The notes under the pieces were generated by a model. That model worked only from the letters and a program-made list of their open reading frames with translations, had not been told where the DNA came from and did not search any database. This document shows, piece after piece, positions 13,065 through 23,797 of a stretch of DNA of 64,000 nt (position 1 is the first letter of the stretch; each line of letters begins with the position of its first letter). The translations under genes and the position numbers were made by a program. Origin of the DNA: Acanthamoeba sp. SK_2022b (lineage: Eukaryota; Discosea; Longamoebia; Acanthamoebidae); assembly GCA_027943245.1 (NCBI GenBank), contig JANDJZ010001747.1, positions 186,001 through 250,000 on the forward strand, in the 5' to 3' direction.

Positions 13065-14582
13065 TTATTCCGCCGCCATCAATCGACGATATTCGTCATA
13101 GGCGTAAAGGTCGGTCATTCCGCTGATATAGTCCTGCAATAAACGCGCGCGGAAATAATATTCCCGAATGGCTTGCTGCTCCGGCGATAAATGCTGCAGC
13201 CCCTCTACCGCCTCCGCATACGCCAGCCGATGCTTGGTGGACAGCTTGTGGAACAGGCGCGTTTCGATCGGGTAAGCGCGATGGCTATCCTCGCGCACCA
13301 GTTGGCTGAAGTCCGCCAGCGACATCGCCAACAGCGGGCTGTAAATGTCCAGCAGGCCGCTGATCACCCGGTAGCCTTGCAGCTCGAGTTGCTCGACCTC
13401 CGGGTGGTTGAACACGTGCTTGAACGCCACATTTTTAAATATTTTCAGCAGCCGGTACGCCGGGCTGGAGTCCTCCAGCAACGCCTGATTGAAACTGCCC
13501 TGATAGACCGCATCCAGATTGTCGATAAAGCGCTGCGCCGCGTGCGGCACCAGACGCGCCACGGTAAACACCCGCAGATACATGAAGAACTGATCTTCCG
13601 CGCTGCGCCGCGCGCCGCCGCGATCGATCTTGCGAAACGCGCTGGCGACGGTCTTGTCGAACAGATCGCCCGGCACCACCTCGCCCCACTCCTAAATCAG
13701 GTGCTGATACAGCTGCTCGACGGTGAAAATGCTCTTCTCCACCGCGTCTTCCAGATCGGCCACGCAGTACGAGATATCGTCGGCGGCCTCCATAATATAG
13801 GTCAGCGGGAAACGATCGAACTCGCCCATGTGCAGCTCGCGCCGCAGCCGATCGACGAAGGCCTCTTCCGCCAGATAGTAGCCGGGCTTTTTCATCAGGT
13901 AACTGTGGCTGGCGGGGATGTCGCTCGCCCAGTAGGCCGGGCGGGTGTATTTCAAAATGCAGCCGACCTGCGCGTAGGTCAGGTTGAGCTTGAGCAGGCT
14001 GTACACCATGCGGATCGCTTGGGCATTGCCCTCGAAGTGGCTGAGATCCTGACGGATCCGGCTGCGCAGCCGGTTCAGATCGCTCTCCCCCTCATGCAGG
14101 CGCAGCGTCGCCACCTGGCAGCGATCGTGGCTGCCCGGCTCGCTGCCGCAGCTGGCGGGATCGAGCCGTTGGGCGAACCAGTCGTTGATCGCCGACTCGC
14201 CGAAGTGACCGAACGGCGGATTGCCGATGTCGTGCATCAGGCAGGCCATTTCCACGATGCTTTCAAACGGATCGAGCAGCCGGGTCAGGCCGAGCTCATC
14301 AATTTTCCCCGCCTGTTTGAAGCGGTTGAGGATCTCTTTGGCGATGTGGCGCCCAACCTGCTGCACCTCCATCGAGTGCGTCAGGCGGCTGCGCACCGCC
14401 GCGTTGCGCTCCAGCGGAAACACCTGGGTTTTTTGCTGCAGACGGCGAATGGCGGCCGAGTTGACGATGCGCCCGCGATCGCTCTCGAACTGCCGCACGA
14501 TGTCGTACTCTTCCTCGGCCTCGATCGGTTTGCTGAAAGGCCGTTGGAAGCTGATTTTTTGCTTGAAGTCGATCCCGGACAT
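13065..14582 (-). pseudogene. dgt: dGTP triphosphohydrolase, interrupted by one in-frame TAG
   Basis: Dgt hydrolyses dGTP to deoxyguanosine and tripolyphosphate. The frame starting [16 protein letters not shown] at 14582 runs to 13065 with a single TAG codon at 13692-13694. Counting that codon, the length is 505 residues, exactly that of E. coli Dgt. The N-terminal part (296 residues) holds the HD metal site ([14 protein letters not shown] and [13 protein letters not shown]), SHFEGNAQ and [20 protein letters not shown]. The part after the stop holds [29 protein letters not shown] and [21 protein letters not shown]. There is no indel or frame change, so the lesion is a point mutation, most simply CAG to TAG. 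The protein would lack about 210 C-terminal residues and is probably inactive unless the stop is suppressed or is a sequencing error. Confidence 0.9.
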
Positions 14583-14711
14583 CTGTTTCTCCGCCGTTGC
14601 GCCCTGCCCCCGTGATAACAATTCCCGGCAGCGGATGCAACGCATTATCTCTCATACACAGCCATGATAGACTATGCCGCAATTCTCACGGCCAATCAGC
14701 GAGTGTTATTT

Positions 14712-15413
14712 ATGAAAGTAGGCATCATCGGCGCAATGGAGCAGGAAGTCACCCTGCTGCGCGATCAAATCGAAAACCGTCAAACCATCCAGCGTGCGGG
14801 CTGCGAAATCTACACCGGCCAGATCGGCGACGTTGACGTGGCTCTGCTGAAATCCGGCATCGGTAAAGTCTCGGCGGCCATGGGCACCACCCTGCTGCTG
14901 GAACACTGCAGCCCGGATCTGGTGATCAACACCGGTTCCGCTGGCGGCCTGGCCAGCACCCTGCGCGTGGGCGATATCGTGGTGTCGGAAGAAGTGCGCT
15001 ACCACGACGCCGACGTCACCGCCTTCGGCTACGAGCCGGGCCAGATGGCCGGCTGCCCGGCGGCGTTCGTCGCCGACGACGCGCTGATCGCGCTGGCGGA
15101 AAGCTGCATCAAACAGCTGGATCTGCACGCGGTGCGCGGCCTGATCTGCAGCGGTGACGCCTTCATCAACGGCGCCGAGCCGCTGGCGCGCATTCGCGCC
15201 ACCTTCCCGCGCGTCGCCGCCGTGGAAATGGAAGCCGCAGCGATCGCCCACGTCTGCCATCTGTTCGGCACGCCGTTCGTGGTGGTGCGCGCCATTTCCG
15301 ACGTCGCCGACAGCGAATCGCACATGAGCTTTGACGAGTTCCTGGTGGTAGCGGCCAAGCAATCTACGCTGATGGTCAACGCCATGCTGCAAACCCTGGC
15401 CAAGCGCGGTTGA
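14712..15413 (+). CDS. mtnN: 5'-methylthioadenosine/S-adenosylhomocysteine nucleosidase
   Basis: Cleaves the glycosidic bond of methylthioadenosine, S-adenosylhomocysteine and 5'-deoxyadenosine; it recycles SAM by-products and supplies the AI-2 precursor S-ribosylhomocysteine. The 233 residues start [13 protein letters not shown], with catalytic E12. The catalytic Glu is in [14 protein letters not shown] and the catalytic Asp in [17 protein letters not shown]. An in-frame ATG 16 codons upstream is rejected because homologues begin at this methionine. It is divergent from dgt and is the first gene of an operon with btuF, whose start overlaps the end of the mtnN region by a few bases. Confidence 0.96.
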   Translation: MKVGIIGAMEQEVTLLRDQIENRQTIQRAGCEIYTGQIGDVDVALLKSGIGKVSAAMGTTLLLEHCSPDLVINTGSAGGLASTLRVGDIVVSEEVRYHDADVTAFGYEPGQMAGCPAAFVADDALIALAESCIKQLDLHAVRGLICSGDAFINGAEPLARIRATFPRVAAVEMEAAAIAHVCHLFGTPFVVVRAISDVADSESHMSFDEFLVVAAKQSTLMVNAMLQTLAKRG

Positions 15414-15414
15414 T

Positions 15415-16221
15415 GTGAGGCTGCGCTTCACCTCGATGCTCTGTCTGTTGGCGCTCTGGCTGGCCATGCCGGCCGGCGCCGCTCAGCGGGTGATCAGCCT
15501 GGCGCCCAACGCGACCGAACTCGCCTATGCCGCCGGCATGGGCGATGTGCTGGTGGCGGCGAGCGCCTATTCCGATTATCCGCCGCAGGCCGCCAAGCTG
15601 GAGCAGGTGGCCTCCTGGCAGGGCATCAATCTGGAGCGGGTGCTGGCGCTCAAGCCGGACCTGATCCTCGCCTGGCGCGGCGGCAATCCGCAGCGCGTGC
15701 TGGATCAGCTCGCTGCGTTCGGCATCCCGATTTTCTATGCGGACGCCGACACCCTCGAAGGGATCGCCGGTTTGCTGGACAAGCTGGCGCAATACAGCCC
15801 GCACCCGGAGCAGGCGCATCAGGCGGCGGAAGGCCTTCGCCGCCAGTTCGCCGCTATCAAACAACAGTATGCCGCTAACCCATCGCGGCGTGTGCTGCTG
15901 CAGTTCGGCAGCCAGCCGCTGTTCACCAGCGCCGGCGCCACATTGCAAAGCCAGGTGCTGGCGCTGTGCGGCGGGCAGAACGTCTTTGCCGACAGCCGCA
16001 CCCCTTGGCCGCAGATCAGCCGCGAGCAGGTGTTGGCGCGCCAGCCGCAGGCCATCGTCATCACCGGGGGCGCGAAAGAAGCCGCCAGTGTGAAAGCCTT
16101 CTGGGCCCCGCAGCTGCAGGTGCCGGTGATCGCGCTGAACGAAGACTGGTTCAACCGCGGCGGGCCGCGTATTGCGTTGGCGGCGCAGCAGCTGTGCCGC
16201 CAGCTGGCGGAGATCCGCTGA
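15415..16221 (+). CDS. btuF: Vitamin B12-binding periplasmic protein BtuF
   Basis: Periplasmic substrate-binding protein that delivers cobalamin to the BtuCD ABC transporter. The 268-residue precursor begins with a signal peptide ending near MPAGAA (about residue 22), followed by [26 protein letters not shown], the class III binding-protein N-lobe. [23 protein letters not shown] precedes the connecting helix. The start is GTG, two bases after the mtnN stop, so translation is probably coupled. Its own stop overlaps the yadS start (TGATG). No cobalamin riboswitch is visible upstream, in line with its position inside the mtnN operon. BtuC and BtuD are not encoded here. Confidence 0.93.
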   Translation: MRLRFTSMLCLLALWLAMPAGAAQRVISLAPNATELAYAAGMGDVLVAASAYSDYPPQAAKLEQVASWQGINLERVLALKPDLILAWRGGNPQRVLDQLAAFGIPIFYADADTLEGIAGLLDKLAQYSPHPEQAHQAAEGLRRQFAAIKQQYAANPSRRVLLQFGSQPLFTSAGATLQSQVLALCGGQNVFADSRTPWPQISREQVLARQPQAIVITGGAKEAASVKAFWAPQLQVPVIALNEDWFNRGGPRIALAAQQLCRQLAEIR

Positions 16222-16835
16222 TGCTGGTGTTCTGGTTGGATATTCTCGGCACAGCGGTGTTCGCCGTCTCCGGCGTGCTGTTGGCCGGCAAGCTGCGCAT
16301 GGATCCGTTCGGCGTGCTGGTATTGGGCGTGGTCACCGCGGTCGGCGGCGGCACCATCCGCGACATGGCGCTGGCCAACGGCCCGGTGTTCTGGGTCAAG
16401 GATCCCACCGATTTGGTGGTGGCGATGATTACCTGCGTCTTGACGCTGCTGCTGGTGCGCCAGCCGCGCCGGCTGCCGAAGTGGGTGCTGCCGGTGCTGG
16501 ACGCCGTCGGGCTGGCGGTGTTCGTCGGCATCGGCGTCAACAAGGCCTTCGCGGCCGGCACCGGCCCGCTGGTGGCAATCTGCATGGGGGTGATCACCGG
16601 CGTCGGCGGCGGCATTATCCGCGACGTGCTGGCGCGCGAGATCCCGATGATCCTGCGCACCGAAATTTACGCCACCGCCTGCATCATCGGCGGCATCGTG
16701 CACGCCACGGCGTTTTACACCTTCCACATGCCGCTGCAACAGGCCATGATGCTGGGCATGATCATCACCCTGGCCATTCGCCTGGCGGCCATCCGCTGGC
16801 ACCTCAAACTGCCCGCCTTTATTCTCGAACGCTGA
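16221..16835 (+). CDS. yadS: TRIC-family (UPF0126) membrane protein YadS
   Basis: Small inner-membrane protein of the UPF0126/TRIC cation-channel family; its bacterial role is not firmly known. The 204 residues contain two repeats of a three-helix unit, each with a conserved glycine-rich turn: VLGVVTAVGGGTIRDMAL (about 33-50) and AICMGVITGVGGGIIRDVLA (about 118-137). A short basic segment, VRQPRRLPKWVLP, joins the repeats. The start is the ATG at 16221 that overlaps the btuF stop by one base; a longer frame starting inside btuF is artefactual. The mtnN-btuF-yadS order is the same as in E. coli. Confidence 0.9.
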   Translation: MLVFWLDILGTAVFAVSGVLLAGKLRMDPFGVLVLGVVTAVGGGTIRDMALANGPVFWVKDPTDLVVAMITCVLTLLLVRQPRRLPKWVLPVLDAVGLAVFVGIGVNKAFAAGTGPLVAICMGVITGVGGGIIRDVLAREIPMILRTEIYATACIIGGIVHATAFYTFHMPLQQAMMLGMIITLAIRLAAIRWHLKLPAFILER

Positions 16836-17035
16836 GCCGTAGCCCTGCGGGGCGACGCTTTGCAACGCCGCACCTGGTGATTTATTAGACTATTAACGGG
16901 TTTAATGGTATTATTTTCGACCGAAAAATAGCGTAGTGACGATGTAAAATTCTGTTATCCGCAGGTTAATTCCTTTCCCACGCTGTTAAAACTTTTTAAC
17001 TTTTTGCCGATAAGTCATCACAAGATGGCTTACGG

Positions 17036-17284
17036 ATGACTATTCCCGCAATGATGAAAAAAATTCTGCTTGCCTGCTGTGGCACCCTGCTGAGTGGCGC
17101 CGCGTATGCCGATGCCGTCAGCGGCCAGATCGGCGTTACCCTGACCATTGAACCGCAATGCGCCGTGCGCCTCGAGGCCGCCGCCCCACAGACCGAATGC
17201 AGCCACGCAACGGCGCAGCCGAACATCATCCACAGCCCACCGGCACAGGAGAGCGGTGCAGAAGTGACCCTCGTGGAATGGTAG
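17036..17284 (+). CDS. Small secreted or periplasmic protein of unknown function
   Basis: I do not recognise this 82-residue product. It has a clear signal peptide, best read from MMKKILLACCGTLLSGAAYA at residues 6-25 with a cleavage site after AYA. The predicted mature chain is about 57 residues. It begins DAVSGQIGVTLTIEPQCAV and contains two cysteines (in PQCAV and TECSH) that could form a disulfide; it ends in a hydrophilic tail with PPAQESGAEV. The first mature strand resembles the start of spore-coat-U/Csu-type pilin domains, but the protein is too short for a full domain. The start could be 17036, 17051 or 17054; none has a strong ribosome site. It lies between yadS and erpA and converges with erpA. 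Confidence 0.6.
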   Translation: MTIPAMMKKILLACCGTLLSGAAYADAVSGQIGVTLTIEPQCAVRLEAAAPQTECSHATAQPNIIHSPPAQESGAEVTLVEW

Positions 17285-17286
17285 GC

Positions 17287-17321
17287 ATAAAAAAACCCGC
17301 CGGCCGTAAGGCGAGCGGGTT
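17287..17321 (-). terminator. Terminator of erpA
   Basis: Minus-strand hairpin AACCCGC ... GCGGGTT with an inner GCC/GGC pairing, followed by seven T residues. It begins about 20 bases after the erpA stop and also faces the small plus-strand gene. Confidence 0.75.
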
Positions 17322-17340
17322 GATATTCTGACAGGCAAAC

Positions 17341-17685
17341 TCAGATGCTAAACGACGAACCGCAACCGCAGGTGGTTTTGGCATTCGGGTTGGTCACCAC
17401 GAAGCGCGACCCTTCCAGCCCTTCGGTGTAGTCCACCGAGCCGCCGACCAGATACTGCAGGCTCATCGGATCGACCACCAGCGCCACGCCCTGCTTCTCG
17501 ATGGTCATGTCGCCATCGTTGACCTTGTCGTCAAAAGTGAAGCCGTACTGGAATCCGCTGCAGCCGCCGCCGGTAATGTAAACCCGCAACTTCAGGTTCG
17601 GATTTTCTTCGTCAGCAATCAGGAACTTAACCTTGCTTGCTGCTGCCTCGGTAAATTGCAGGGGCAGTGCCGTTTGATCACTCAT
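17341..17685 (-). CDS. erpA: Iron-sulfur cluster insertion protein ErpA
   Basis: A-type carrier that hands Fe-S clusters to targets such as IspG/IspH and respiratory enzymes. The 114 residues equal the E. coli length and keep the three ligand cysteines: C42 in [11 protein letters not shown], and C106 and C108 in [11 protein letters not shown]. The start [11 protein letters not shown] was chosen by family N-terminus, six codons inside the longest frame. It lies 89 bases downstream of clcA on the same strand and ends at a strong terminator. Lone erpA next to clcA and hemL is the usual enterobacterial arrangement. Confidence 0.96.
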   Translation of the reverse strand: MSDQTALPLQFTEAAASKVKFLIADEENPNLKLRVYITGGGCSGFQYGFTFDDKVNDGDMTIEKQGVALVVDPMSLQYLVGGSVDYTEGLEGSRFVVTNPNAKTTCGCGSSFSI

Positions 17686-17774
17686 ACTCTTTACTCCCAA
17701 CATTGTTCAGCATCAGATCGCGACTATGGCTGCCTGATTAATATTAACGATTATCCGATACCTGAGTGTTGCGT

Positions 17775-19214
17775 TCAAGTATTCACCGCATTTGTTGTAT
17801 TTTCCTTACCTGTTTTCTCCGCCGCTTCCCGCGCCAGCTGCGCCTCCTGCCTTTGCAGCGTGCGGGCCAGGATCGACGAATACAGCGGCTTGCCGCCGAG
17901 CAGCTGCGCCACCACCGTGGCGCCGAGGCAGGTGATGATCATCGGTAAAATGAGTTGGTAGTTGTCGGTCATTTCCAGTACCAGCACGATGCCGGTCAGC
18001 GGGGCGCGCACCGTAGCGGCGAACAGCGCCCCCATGCCGGCGATGGCGAAGGTGCCCGCCTCGATGCCGTACTGCGGGAACAGATGCGCCCCCGCCAGCC
18101 CAAAGGCGGTGCCGAACAGCGTGCCCAACGCCAGCATCGGCGCAAAGATGCCGCCCGGCGCGCCGGAGCCGAAGCACAGCAGCGTAGTGAAGATGCGGGT
18201 AATAAAGATGAACATCAACATGCCGACGCTGTAATTGCCCGCCGCGGCGATCGGGATCAACCCAAAGCCGCCGCCCGCCGCCTCCGGCTGGATCAGCCCC
18301 AGAATGCCGCACACGCCGCCGAGCAGCCCGCCCATCAGCAAAATATTGCGCATTCTGCCGCCGTGCAGGCGCGCAAACATGTCTTGAGTGCGGAAAATCA
18401 GCGCGTTGAACCCCACGCCCACCGCACCGAATATCGCCCCCAGCACCAGATAGAGCCACAGGGTATTGATGGGCGCCGAAGAAAGTTTGTCGACCGCGAT
18501 CACCGAACCCTGGCCGTTAAACAGCTGGAATACCACGCTCGACATGATCACGCCGATAAACACCGCTTTAATCGAGATCAGGTTGTAGCGGAACTGCGGC
18601 CGCATCTCTTCGATGATGAACAAGATGCCGGCCAGCGGCGCGTTGAACGCGGCGGACAACCCGGCGGCGGCCCCGGTCGCCAGCAGCGTATGACGCGCCT
18701 CGGCGCCGCGAATGCGCAGCACGTCCAATACCATGCGCCCGACGTTGCCGCCCATTTGCACCGTGGGGCCTTCGCGCCCCAGCACCATGCCCGCCCCCAG
18801 CGTGCCCATGCCGCCGATGAATTTCACCGGGATCACGCGCCACCAGCGCACCGGCCGCAGCTCCTCCAGCGCGCCTTCGATCTCCGGAATGCCCGAGCCG
18901 CCCGCCTCAGGCGCAAAGCGCCGCACCAGGTAATAGCCCAGCGCCGCCAGCGCGGCGGACAGGATAAACGCCAGCGGCCACACCAGGAGCCAGGAGTCGG
19001 CGGCCTGCGCCAGCGAAGCCAGCCGCTGCTGCTGCACCCACTCCACCGCCTTATCGAAGGCCACGCCGAGCAAACCGGCCAGCGTCCCCACCAGCGCGGC
19101 CATCACCAGGATCGCCACCGGGGTCTTATCGCGGCGAATAAACTGACGCACCGCATCGCTGCGGCTAAGACGCGGGCTCAACGTCCCGACTGGCTGTGAT
19201 TGTGATTCCGTCAT
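17775..19214 (-). CDS. clcA: H+/Cl- exchange transporter ClcA
   Basis: CLC-family antiporter of the inner membrane that exchanges two chloride ions for one proton and supports extreme acid resistance. The 479 residues (E. coli 473) carry the selectivity-filter motifs GSGIPE (about 106-111), [11 protein letters not shown] with the gating glutamate, and SSGAPGG-like [13 protein letters not shown]. The internal proton glutamate is in [10 protein letters not shown]. The start [10 protein letters not shown] was preferred over an ATG 11 codons upstream because it fits homologue length. It is divergent from hemL, with about 170 bases between the two starts. Confidence 0.95.
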   Translation of the reverse strand: MTESQSQPVGTLSPRLSRSDAVRQFIRRDKTPVAILVMAALVGTLAGLLGVAFDKAVEWVQQQRLASLAQAADSWLLVWPLAFILSAALAALGYYLVRRFAPEAGGSGIPEIEGALEELRPVRWWRVIPVKFIGGMGTLGAGMVLGREGPTVQMGGNVGRMVLDVLRIRGAEARHTLLATGAAAGLSAAFNAPLAGILFIIEEMRPQFRYNLISIKAVFIGVIMSSVVFQLFNGQGSVIAVDKLSSAPINTLWLYLVLGAIFGAVGVGFNALIFRTQDMFARLHGGRMRNILLMGGLLGGVCGILGLIQPEAAGGGFGLIPIAAAGNYSVGMLMFIFITRIFTTLLCFGSGAPGGIFAPMLALGTLFGTAFGLAGAHLFPQYGIEAGTFAIAGMGALFAATVRAPLTGIVLVLEMTDNYQLILPMIITCLGATVVAQLLGGKPLYSSILARTLQRQEAQLAREAAEKTGKENTTNAVNT

Positions 19215-19388
19215 CGCGAGTAATTCGTCAGGTAATTTGTAATACAAATAGGCAAGGCGGTTATTCTACCCCAACCCGGTGGCGGGCGCTGCCGTTAATG
19301 GTATCTGACTGTGATCGTTTCATAACGCGGCGCTCTCCTCTAGAATAGCGCGGTCAAATCATTCAAAAGAGAATCCAGGAGCCGATTT

Positions 19389-20678
19389 ATGAGCCTACAC
19401 AGCAAGTCCGAAAGTCTGTACGCCCAGGCGCAACAGTTGATCCCCGGTGGGGTGAACTCTCCGGTGCGTGCATTCACCGGCGTAGGCGGTGTGCCGCTGT
19501 TTATCGAGCGGGCTGACGGGGCTTACCTGTTCGATGCCGACGGCAAGGCCTATATCGACTATGTCGGTTCCTGGGGGCCGATGGTGCTGGGGCACAACCA
19601 CCCGGCGATCCGCGACGCGGTGATCGAAGCGGCGCAGCGCGGCCTGAGCTTCGGCGCGCCGACCGAGATGGAAGTCAAAATGGCGCAGCTGGTCACCGAA
19701 CTGGTGCCTACCATGGATATGGTGCGTATGGTGAACTCGGGCACCGAAGCCACCATGAGCGCCATCCGTCTGGCGCGCGGCTACACCAACCGCGACAAAA
19801 TCATCAAGTTCGAAGGCTGCTACCACGGCCACGCCGACTGCCTGCTGGTGAAAGCCGGTTCCGGTGCGCTGACCCTCGGCCAGCCGAACTCACCGGGCGT
19901 GCCGGCCGACTTCGCCAAGCACACCCTGACCTGCACCTATAACGACCTGGATTCGGTGCGGGCCGCCTTCGAGCAGTACCCGTCCGAGATCGCCTGTATC
20001 ATCGTCGAGCCGGTTGCCGGCAACATGAACTGCGTGCCGCCGCTGCCGGAATTCCTGCCAGGCCTGCGCGCCCTGTGCGACAAGTACGGCGCGCTCTTGA
20101 TCATCGATGAAGTGATGACCGGTTTCCGCGTGGCGCTGGCCGGCGCACAGTCCTATTACGGCGTCGAGCCGGATCTGACCTGCCTCGGCAAAATCATCGG
20201 TGGCGGCATGCCGGTGGGCGCCTTCGGCGGCCGCCGCGACGTGATGGACGCGCTGGCGCCGACCGGCCCGGTCTACCAGGCGGGCACCCTGTCCGGCAAC
20301 CCAATCGCCATGGCGGCGGGCTATGCCTGCCTGACCGAAGTATCACAGGTAGGCGTGCACCAGACGCTGACCGAGCTGACTGAAATGCTGGCCGCAGGCC
20401 TGCTGCATGCGGCGCAGGAAGAGAATATCCCGCTGGTAGTCAACAACGTCGGCGGCATGTTCGGCCTGTTCTTCACCGACGCGCCGACAGTGACCTGCTA
20501 TCAGGACGTGATGCAGTGCGATGTGGAACGCTTCAAACGCTTCTTCCACCTGATGCTGGAGGAAGGGGTGTATCTGGCGCCGTCCGCCTTCGAAGCGGGC
20601 TTCATGTCCGTGGCGCACAGCAAGGAAGACATTCAGCGCACCATCGACGCCGCGCGTCGCTGCTTCGCCAAGCTGTAA
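19389..20678 (+). CDS. hemL: Glutamate-1-semialdehyde 2,1-aminomutase
   Basis: PLP-dependent enzyme converting glutamate-1-semialdehyde to 5-aminolevulinate, the second C5-pathway step of haem synthesis. The 429 residues contain [29 protein letters not shown] (Asp contacting the PLP ring) and the Schiff-base lysine in [17 protein letters not shown] (about K268). The start ATG has an AGGAG-like site at 19376-19381 and gives a product three residues longer than E. coli HemL. A plus-strand TAGAAT at 19341-19346 could be the -10 of its promoter, but the -35 is poor. A strong terminator follows. Confidence 0.97.
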   Translation: MSLHSKSESLYAQAQQLIPGGVNSPVRAFTGVGGVPLFIERADGAYLFDADGKAYIDYVGSWGPMVLGHNHPAIRDAVIEAAQRGLSFGAPTEMEVKMAQLVTELVPTMDMVRMVNSGTEATMSAIRLARGYTNRDKIIKFEGCYHGHADCLLVKAGSGALTLGQPNSPGVPADFAKHTLTCTYNDLDSVRAAFEQYPSEIACIIVEPVAGNMNCVPPLPEFLPGLRALCDKYGALLIIDEVMTGFRVALAGAQSYYGVEPDLTCLGKIIGGGMPVGAFGGRRDVMDALAPTGPVYQAGTLSGNPIAMAAGYACLTEVSQVGVHQTLTELTEMLAAGLLHAAQEENIPLVVNNVGGMFGLFFTDAPTVTCYQDVMQCDVERFKRFFHLMLEEGVYLAPSAFEAGFMSVAHSKEDIQRTIDAARRCFAKL

Positions 20679-20694
20679 TCCCGGCCGAATGGCC

Positions 20695-20729
20695 AAAAAA
20701 ACGGGCGCCTCGGCGCCCGTTTTGTTTTT
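20695..20729. terminator. Bidirectional terminator between hemL and ampE
   Basis: Perfect 9-base stem ACGGGCGCC / GGCGCCCGT with a 2-base loop, an A-run before it and TTTTGTTTTT after it. It serves hemL and the convergent ampDE operon. Confidence 0.85.
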
Positions 20730-20738
20730 CGCTGCCGC

Positions 20739-21593
20739 TTAAAGCAGCGTGCCGTAAATGGTCAACAGCGCCACTACCACCACGATGATCATCGTCACCT
20801 TGCGAGCCAGCGTCACCGCCGCCCGCGGCGTTTGCACCGGGTCCATATGCGGATCGCGCGCCAGCGAGAACTGCGCCAGCCGCGTCAACACCTGATACGA
20901 CGACGAATGCCGATCCCCCAGCGAGGCGAACCAGGCCGGCAGCGCACGCTCGCCGTGGCCGAACAGCGCGTAGGCCACCCCGGCCAAACGCACCGGGATC
21001 CAGTCCAGCCAGTTCAGCAGATGATCGATACCCGACTGCGAACGCTCCAGCGGCGTATTGTGACGCGCCAGCCAGGTTTGATAGGCGCGCAGGAAGGCAT
21101 ACCCCGCCAACGCGATCGGCCCGTAAGGCCCAAAGACCACGAACCAGAACAGCGGCGCCAGGTAATAGCGGAAATTGATCCACAGCAGCGCGTTTTGCAG
21201 CTCGCGCAGGCGCAGCTCTTCGCTGCAGTCCACCGGCAAACCGTGGATCAACGCCAGCTCTTCCGCCATCTGATCGCTGGCGTGGGTATCGCCCTGCCGC
21301 GCCGCTTTGAGGTAGGCGCGGTAGTGTTTGCGCTTGATGCCGGCGCCGACGCACAGCAGATCGATGACGATCCACAGCAGCAGCGTCACCACGCCGAAGA
21401 ACAACCCGTGAGACAGCCACAGAACGCCCCAGACGATCACCATCCAGGCGGCGGTCATTGCCAGCGTCTGCGCCAGCGAAACCCGATGCAGCCGCTGAAA
21501 CACCACTTCGAGACGGTGGTCCAGCTGCCAATGTTCTCCCAGCTTAAACAGGCGCTCCCAGGCCAAAACCAGCAACAGCGTAAACAGCGTCAT
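20739..21593 (-). CDS. ampE: Regulatory membrane protein AmpE
   Basis: Inner-membrane protein cotranscribed with ampD; proposed to sense or signal in the cell-wall recycling/beta-lactamase induction circuit, but its biochemical role is unsettled. The 284 residues, the same as E. coli, include membrane segments at about 43-62, 65-85, 150-170 and 265-283. The conserved stretches [37 protein letters not shown] and [17 protein letters not shown] are present. Its ATG overlaps the ampD stop (TAATG), which implies translational coupling. Confidence 0.93.
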   Translation of the reverse strand: MTLFTLLLVLAWERLFKLGEHWQLDHRLEVVFQRLHRVSLAQTLAMTAAWMVIVWGVLWLSHGLFFGVVTLLLWIVIDLLCVGAGIKRKHYRAYLKAARQGDTHASDQMAEELALIHGLPVDCSEELRLRELQNALLWINFRYYLAPLFWFVVFGPYGPIALAGYAFLRAYQTWLARHNTPLERSQSGIDHLLNWLDWIPVRLAGVAYALFGHGERALPAWFASLGDRHSSSYQVLTRLAQFSLARDPHMDPVQTPRAAVTLARKVTMIIVVVVALLTIYGTLL

Positions 21594-22189
21594 TAGCGAT
21601 TCCTCTCCCTTTTTCTTGTCTCAAGCATAGCGTCGGCGGGCGCGTCGCGTTGTTCCAGAGATGCCAGATAGCGATCCCAATCGAACGCCGGCCCGGGATC
21701 GGTCTTGCGGCCGGGGGCGATATCGCAATGCCCGGCGATATTGGCCACCAGCGGCGGATAATGTTCGGCCAGCAGCGCGGTGACCGCCTGCAGCGTGCGG
21801 TATTGCGCCTCGGTGTAAGGCAACAGATCGGTGCCTTCCAGCTCGATGCCGATGGAGAAATCGTTGCACCGATCGCGCCCCTGATACAGGGAAACGCCCG
21901 CGTGCCAGGCGCGTTGGTCGAAGGGCACATACTGCACGATCTCCCCGTCGCGGCGGATCAGACAGTGCGCCGACACCCGCAGCTGATGGATCTCGGCGAA
22001 ATAGGGGTGCTGCGCGGGATCGAGCGTGCCGGTAAACAACTGGTCGATATAGGGGCCGCCGAACTCGCCGGGCGGCAGGCTGATGTTGTGGATGACCAGC
22101 AGCGAGGGGGACTCGTCATCCGGGCGCCGATCGCAGTGCGGCGAGAGCACTCGCGTCACCCCGACAATCCAGCCATTTTCCAACTGCAT
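21593..22189 (-). CDS. ampD: 1,6-anhydro-N-acetylmuramyl-L-alanine amidase AmpD
   Basis: Cytoplasmic zinc amidase that removes the peptide from anhydroMurNAc-peptides during murein recycling; its loss derepresses AmpR-controlled AmpC beta-lactamase. The 198 residues start [18 protein letters not shown]. Zinc ligands are H34 in [10 protein letters not shown] and the His and Asp in [20 protein letters not shown], with the catalytic Glu region in [12 protein letters not shown]. The frame is open a further 76 codons upstream, but that part overlaps nadC and has no homology signal. The C-terminal tail is about 15 residues longer than in E. coli. It is divergent from nadC. Confidence 0.96.
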   Translation of the reverse strand: MQLENGWIVGVTRVLSPHCDRRPDDESPSLLVIHNISLPPGEFGGPYIDQLFTGTLDPAQHPYFAEIHQLRVSAHCLIRRDGEIVQYVPFDQRAWHAGVSLYQGRDRCNDFSIGIELEGTDLLPYTEAQYRTLQAVTALLAEHYPPLVANIAGHCDIAPGRKTDPGPAFDWDRYLASLEQRDAPADAMLETRKRERNR

Positions 22190-22252
22190 CAGACACCTCT
22201 CTGCGGTGGTACTTATTCCTGCAACAGAGTAGCATGTTCCCCTACGATCTAA

Positions 22253-23164
<912 letters not shown>

Positions 23165-23171
23165 TCCCCCT

Positions 23172-23195
23172 CGCCCCCGGCCGCTGTCGGGGGCG
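23172..23195 (+). terminator. Hairpin after nadC, possible terminator
   Basis: Perfect 8-base stem CGCCCCCG / CGGGGGCG with an 8-base loop, 8 bases past the nadC stop. Only two T residues follow, so termination may be weak. Confidence 0.4.
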
Positions 23196-23207
23196 TTACC
23201 GTAAAAT

Positions 23208-23223
23208 TGCGAACCTCCTCTCA
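23208..23223. promoter_or_regulatory. Candidate CRP-S (CRP/Sxy) site upstream of ppdD
   Basis: TGCGA, six bases, TCTCA. CRP-S sites have the core TGCGA-N6-TCGCA, unlike ordinary TGTGA-N6-TCACA sites, and mark Sxy-dependent competence promoters in gamma-proteobacteria. One base of the right half deviates. It lies about 130 bases before the ppdD start, the right place to activate a pilin promoter. Confidence 0.5.
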
Positions 23224-23354
23224 CCGTTTTTTTCACCGCTGCAAACGACATCATTACTGATGGAAGCGCGCCGAGAAACGCGCAAAAGCCCCTCGCCGAG
23301 CCCCCGAGCAAGCCGCTACCGTTGTCTTCCACACCCCAATGGAGAAAACAACGT

Positions 23355-23792
23355 ATGGAAACGCAACGCGGCTTTACCCTGATAGAACTGATGGTGGTGA
23401 TCGCCATCATCGCCATCCTCAGCGCCATCGGCATACCTGCCTACCAACGCTACATCCAGAAAGCGGCAATGACCGACATGCTGCAAACCATGGCGCCGTA
23501 TAAACTGGCGGTCGAGCTGTGCGTGCTGGACGAAGGCGCCCCCACCGGCTGTGAGGCCGGCAGCAAAGGCATTCCCACCGGCGGCACGTCGCGTTACGTC
23601 AGCGGGGTGAAAGTCGCCAAAGGCGTGATCACGCTGACCGGCACCCAAACGCTGCAGGGGCTGGCGGTGGCATTAACCCCCAAAGCGAACGCCGATGGGC
23701 TGACCCGCTGGAGCCGGCTGTGCAGCAGCGAAAACGCAACGCTGGTTGAGGTGTGCCAGGAAGTCTTCCGCTTCGACAACGCGGCGGAGTAA
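23355..23792 (+). CDS. ppdD: Type IV major pilin-like prepilin PpdD
   Basis: Prepilin subunit of the type IV pilus/DNA-uptake apparatus. The 145-residue precursor has a six-residue leader METQRG cut before the methylated Phe of FTLIELMVVIAIIAILSAIG, with the Glu at mature position 5, followed by the long N-terminal helix. A C-terminal globular part has cysteines in ELCVLDEGAPTGCEAGS and SRLCSSENATLVEVCQ, likely two disulfides. A GGAGA ribosome site lies at 23341-23345. It heads the ppdD-hofB-hofC operon, and the candidate CRP-S site upstream suggests Sxy-controlled expression. The prepilin peptidase is not in the window. Confidence 0.93.
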   Translation: METQRGFTLIELMVVIAIIAILSAIGIPAYQRYIQKAAMTDMLQTMAPYKLAVELCVLDEGAPTGCEAGSKGIPTGGTSRYVSGVKVAKGVITLTGTQTLQGLAVALTPKANADGLTRWSRLCSSENATLVEVCQEVFRFDNAAE

Positions 23793-23797
23793 CGGCG

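Noticed and set aside
15414..15414. Cobalamin riboswitch before btuF
   Set aside because: There is no room: btuF starts one base after the mtnN stop and the upstream sequence is mtnN coding.
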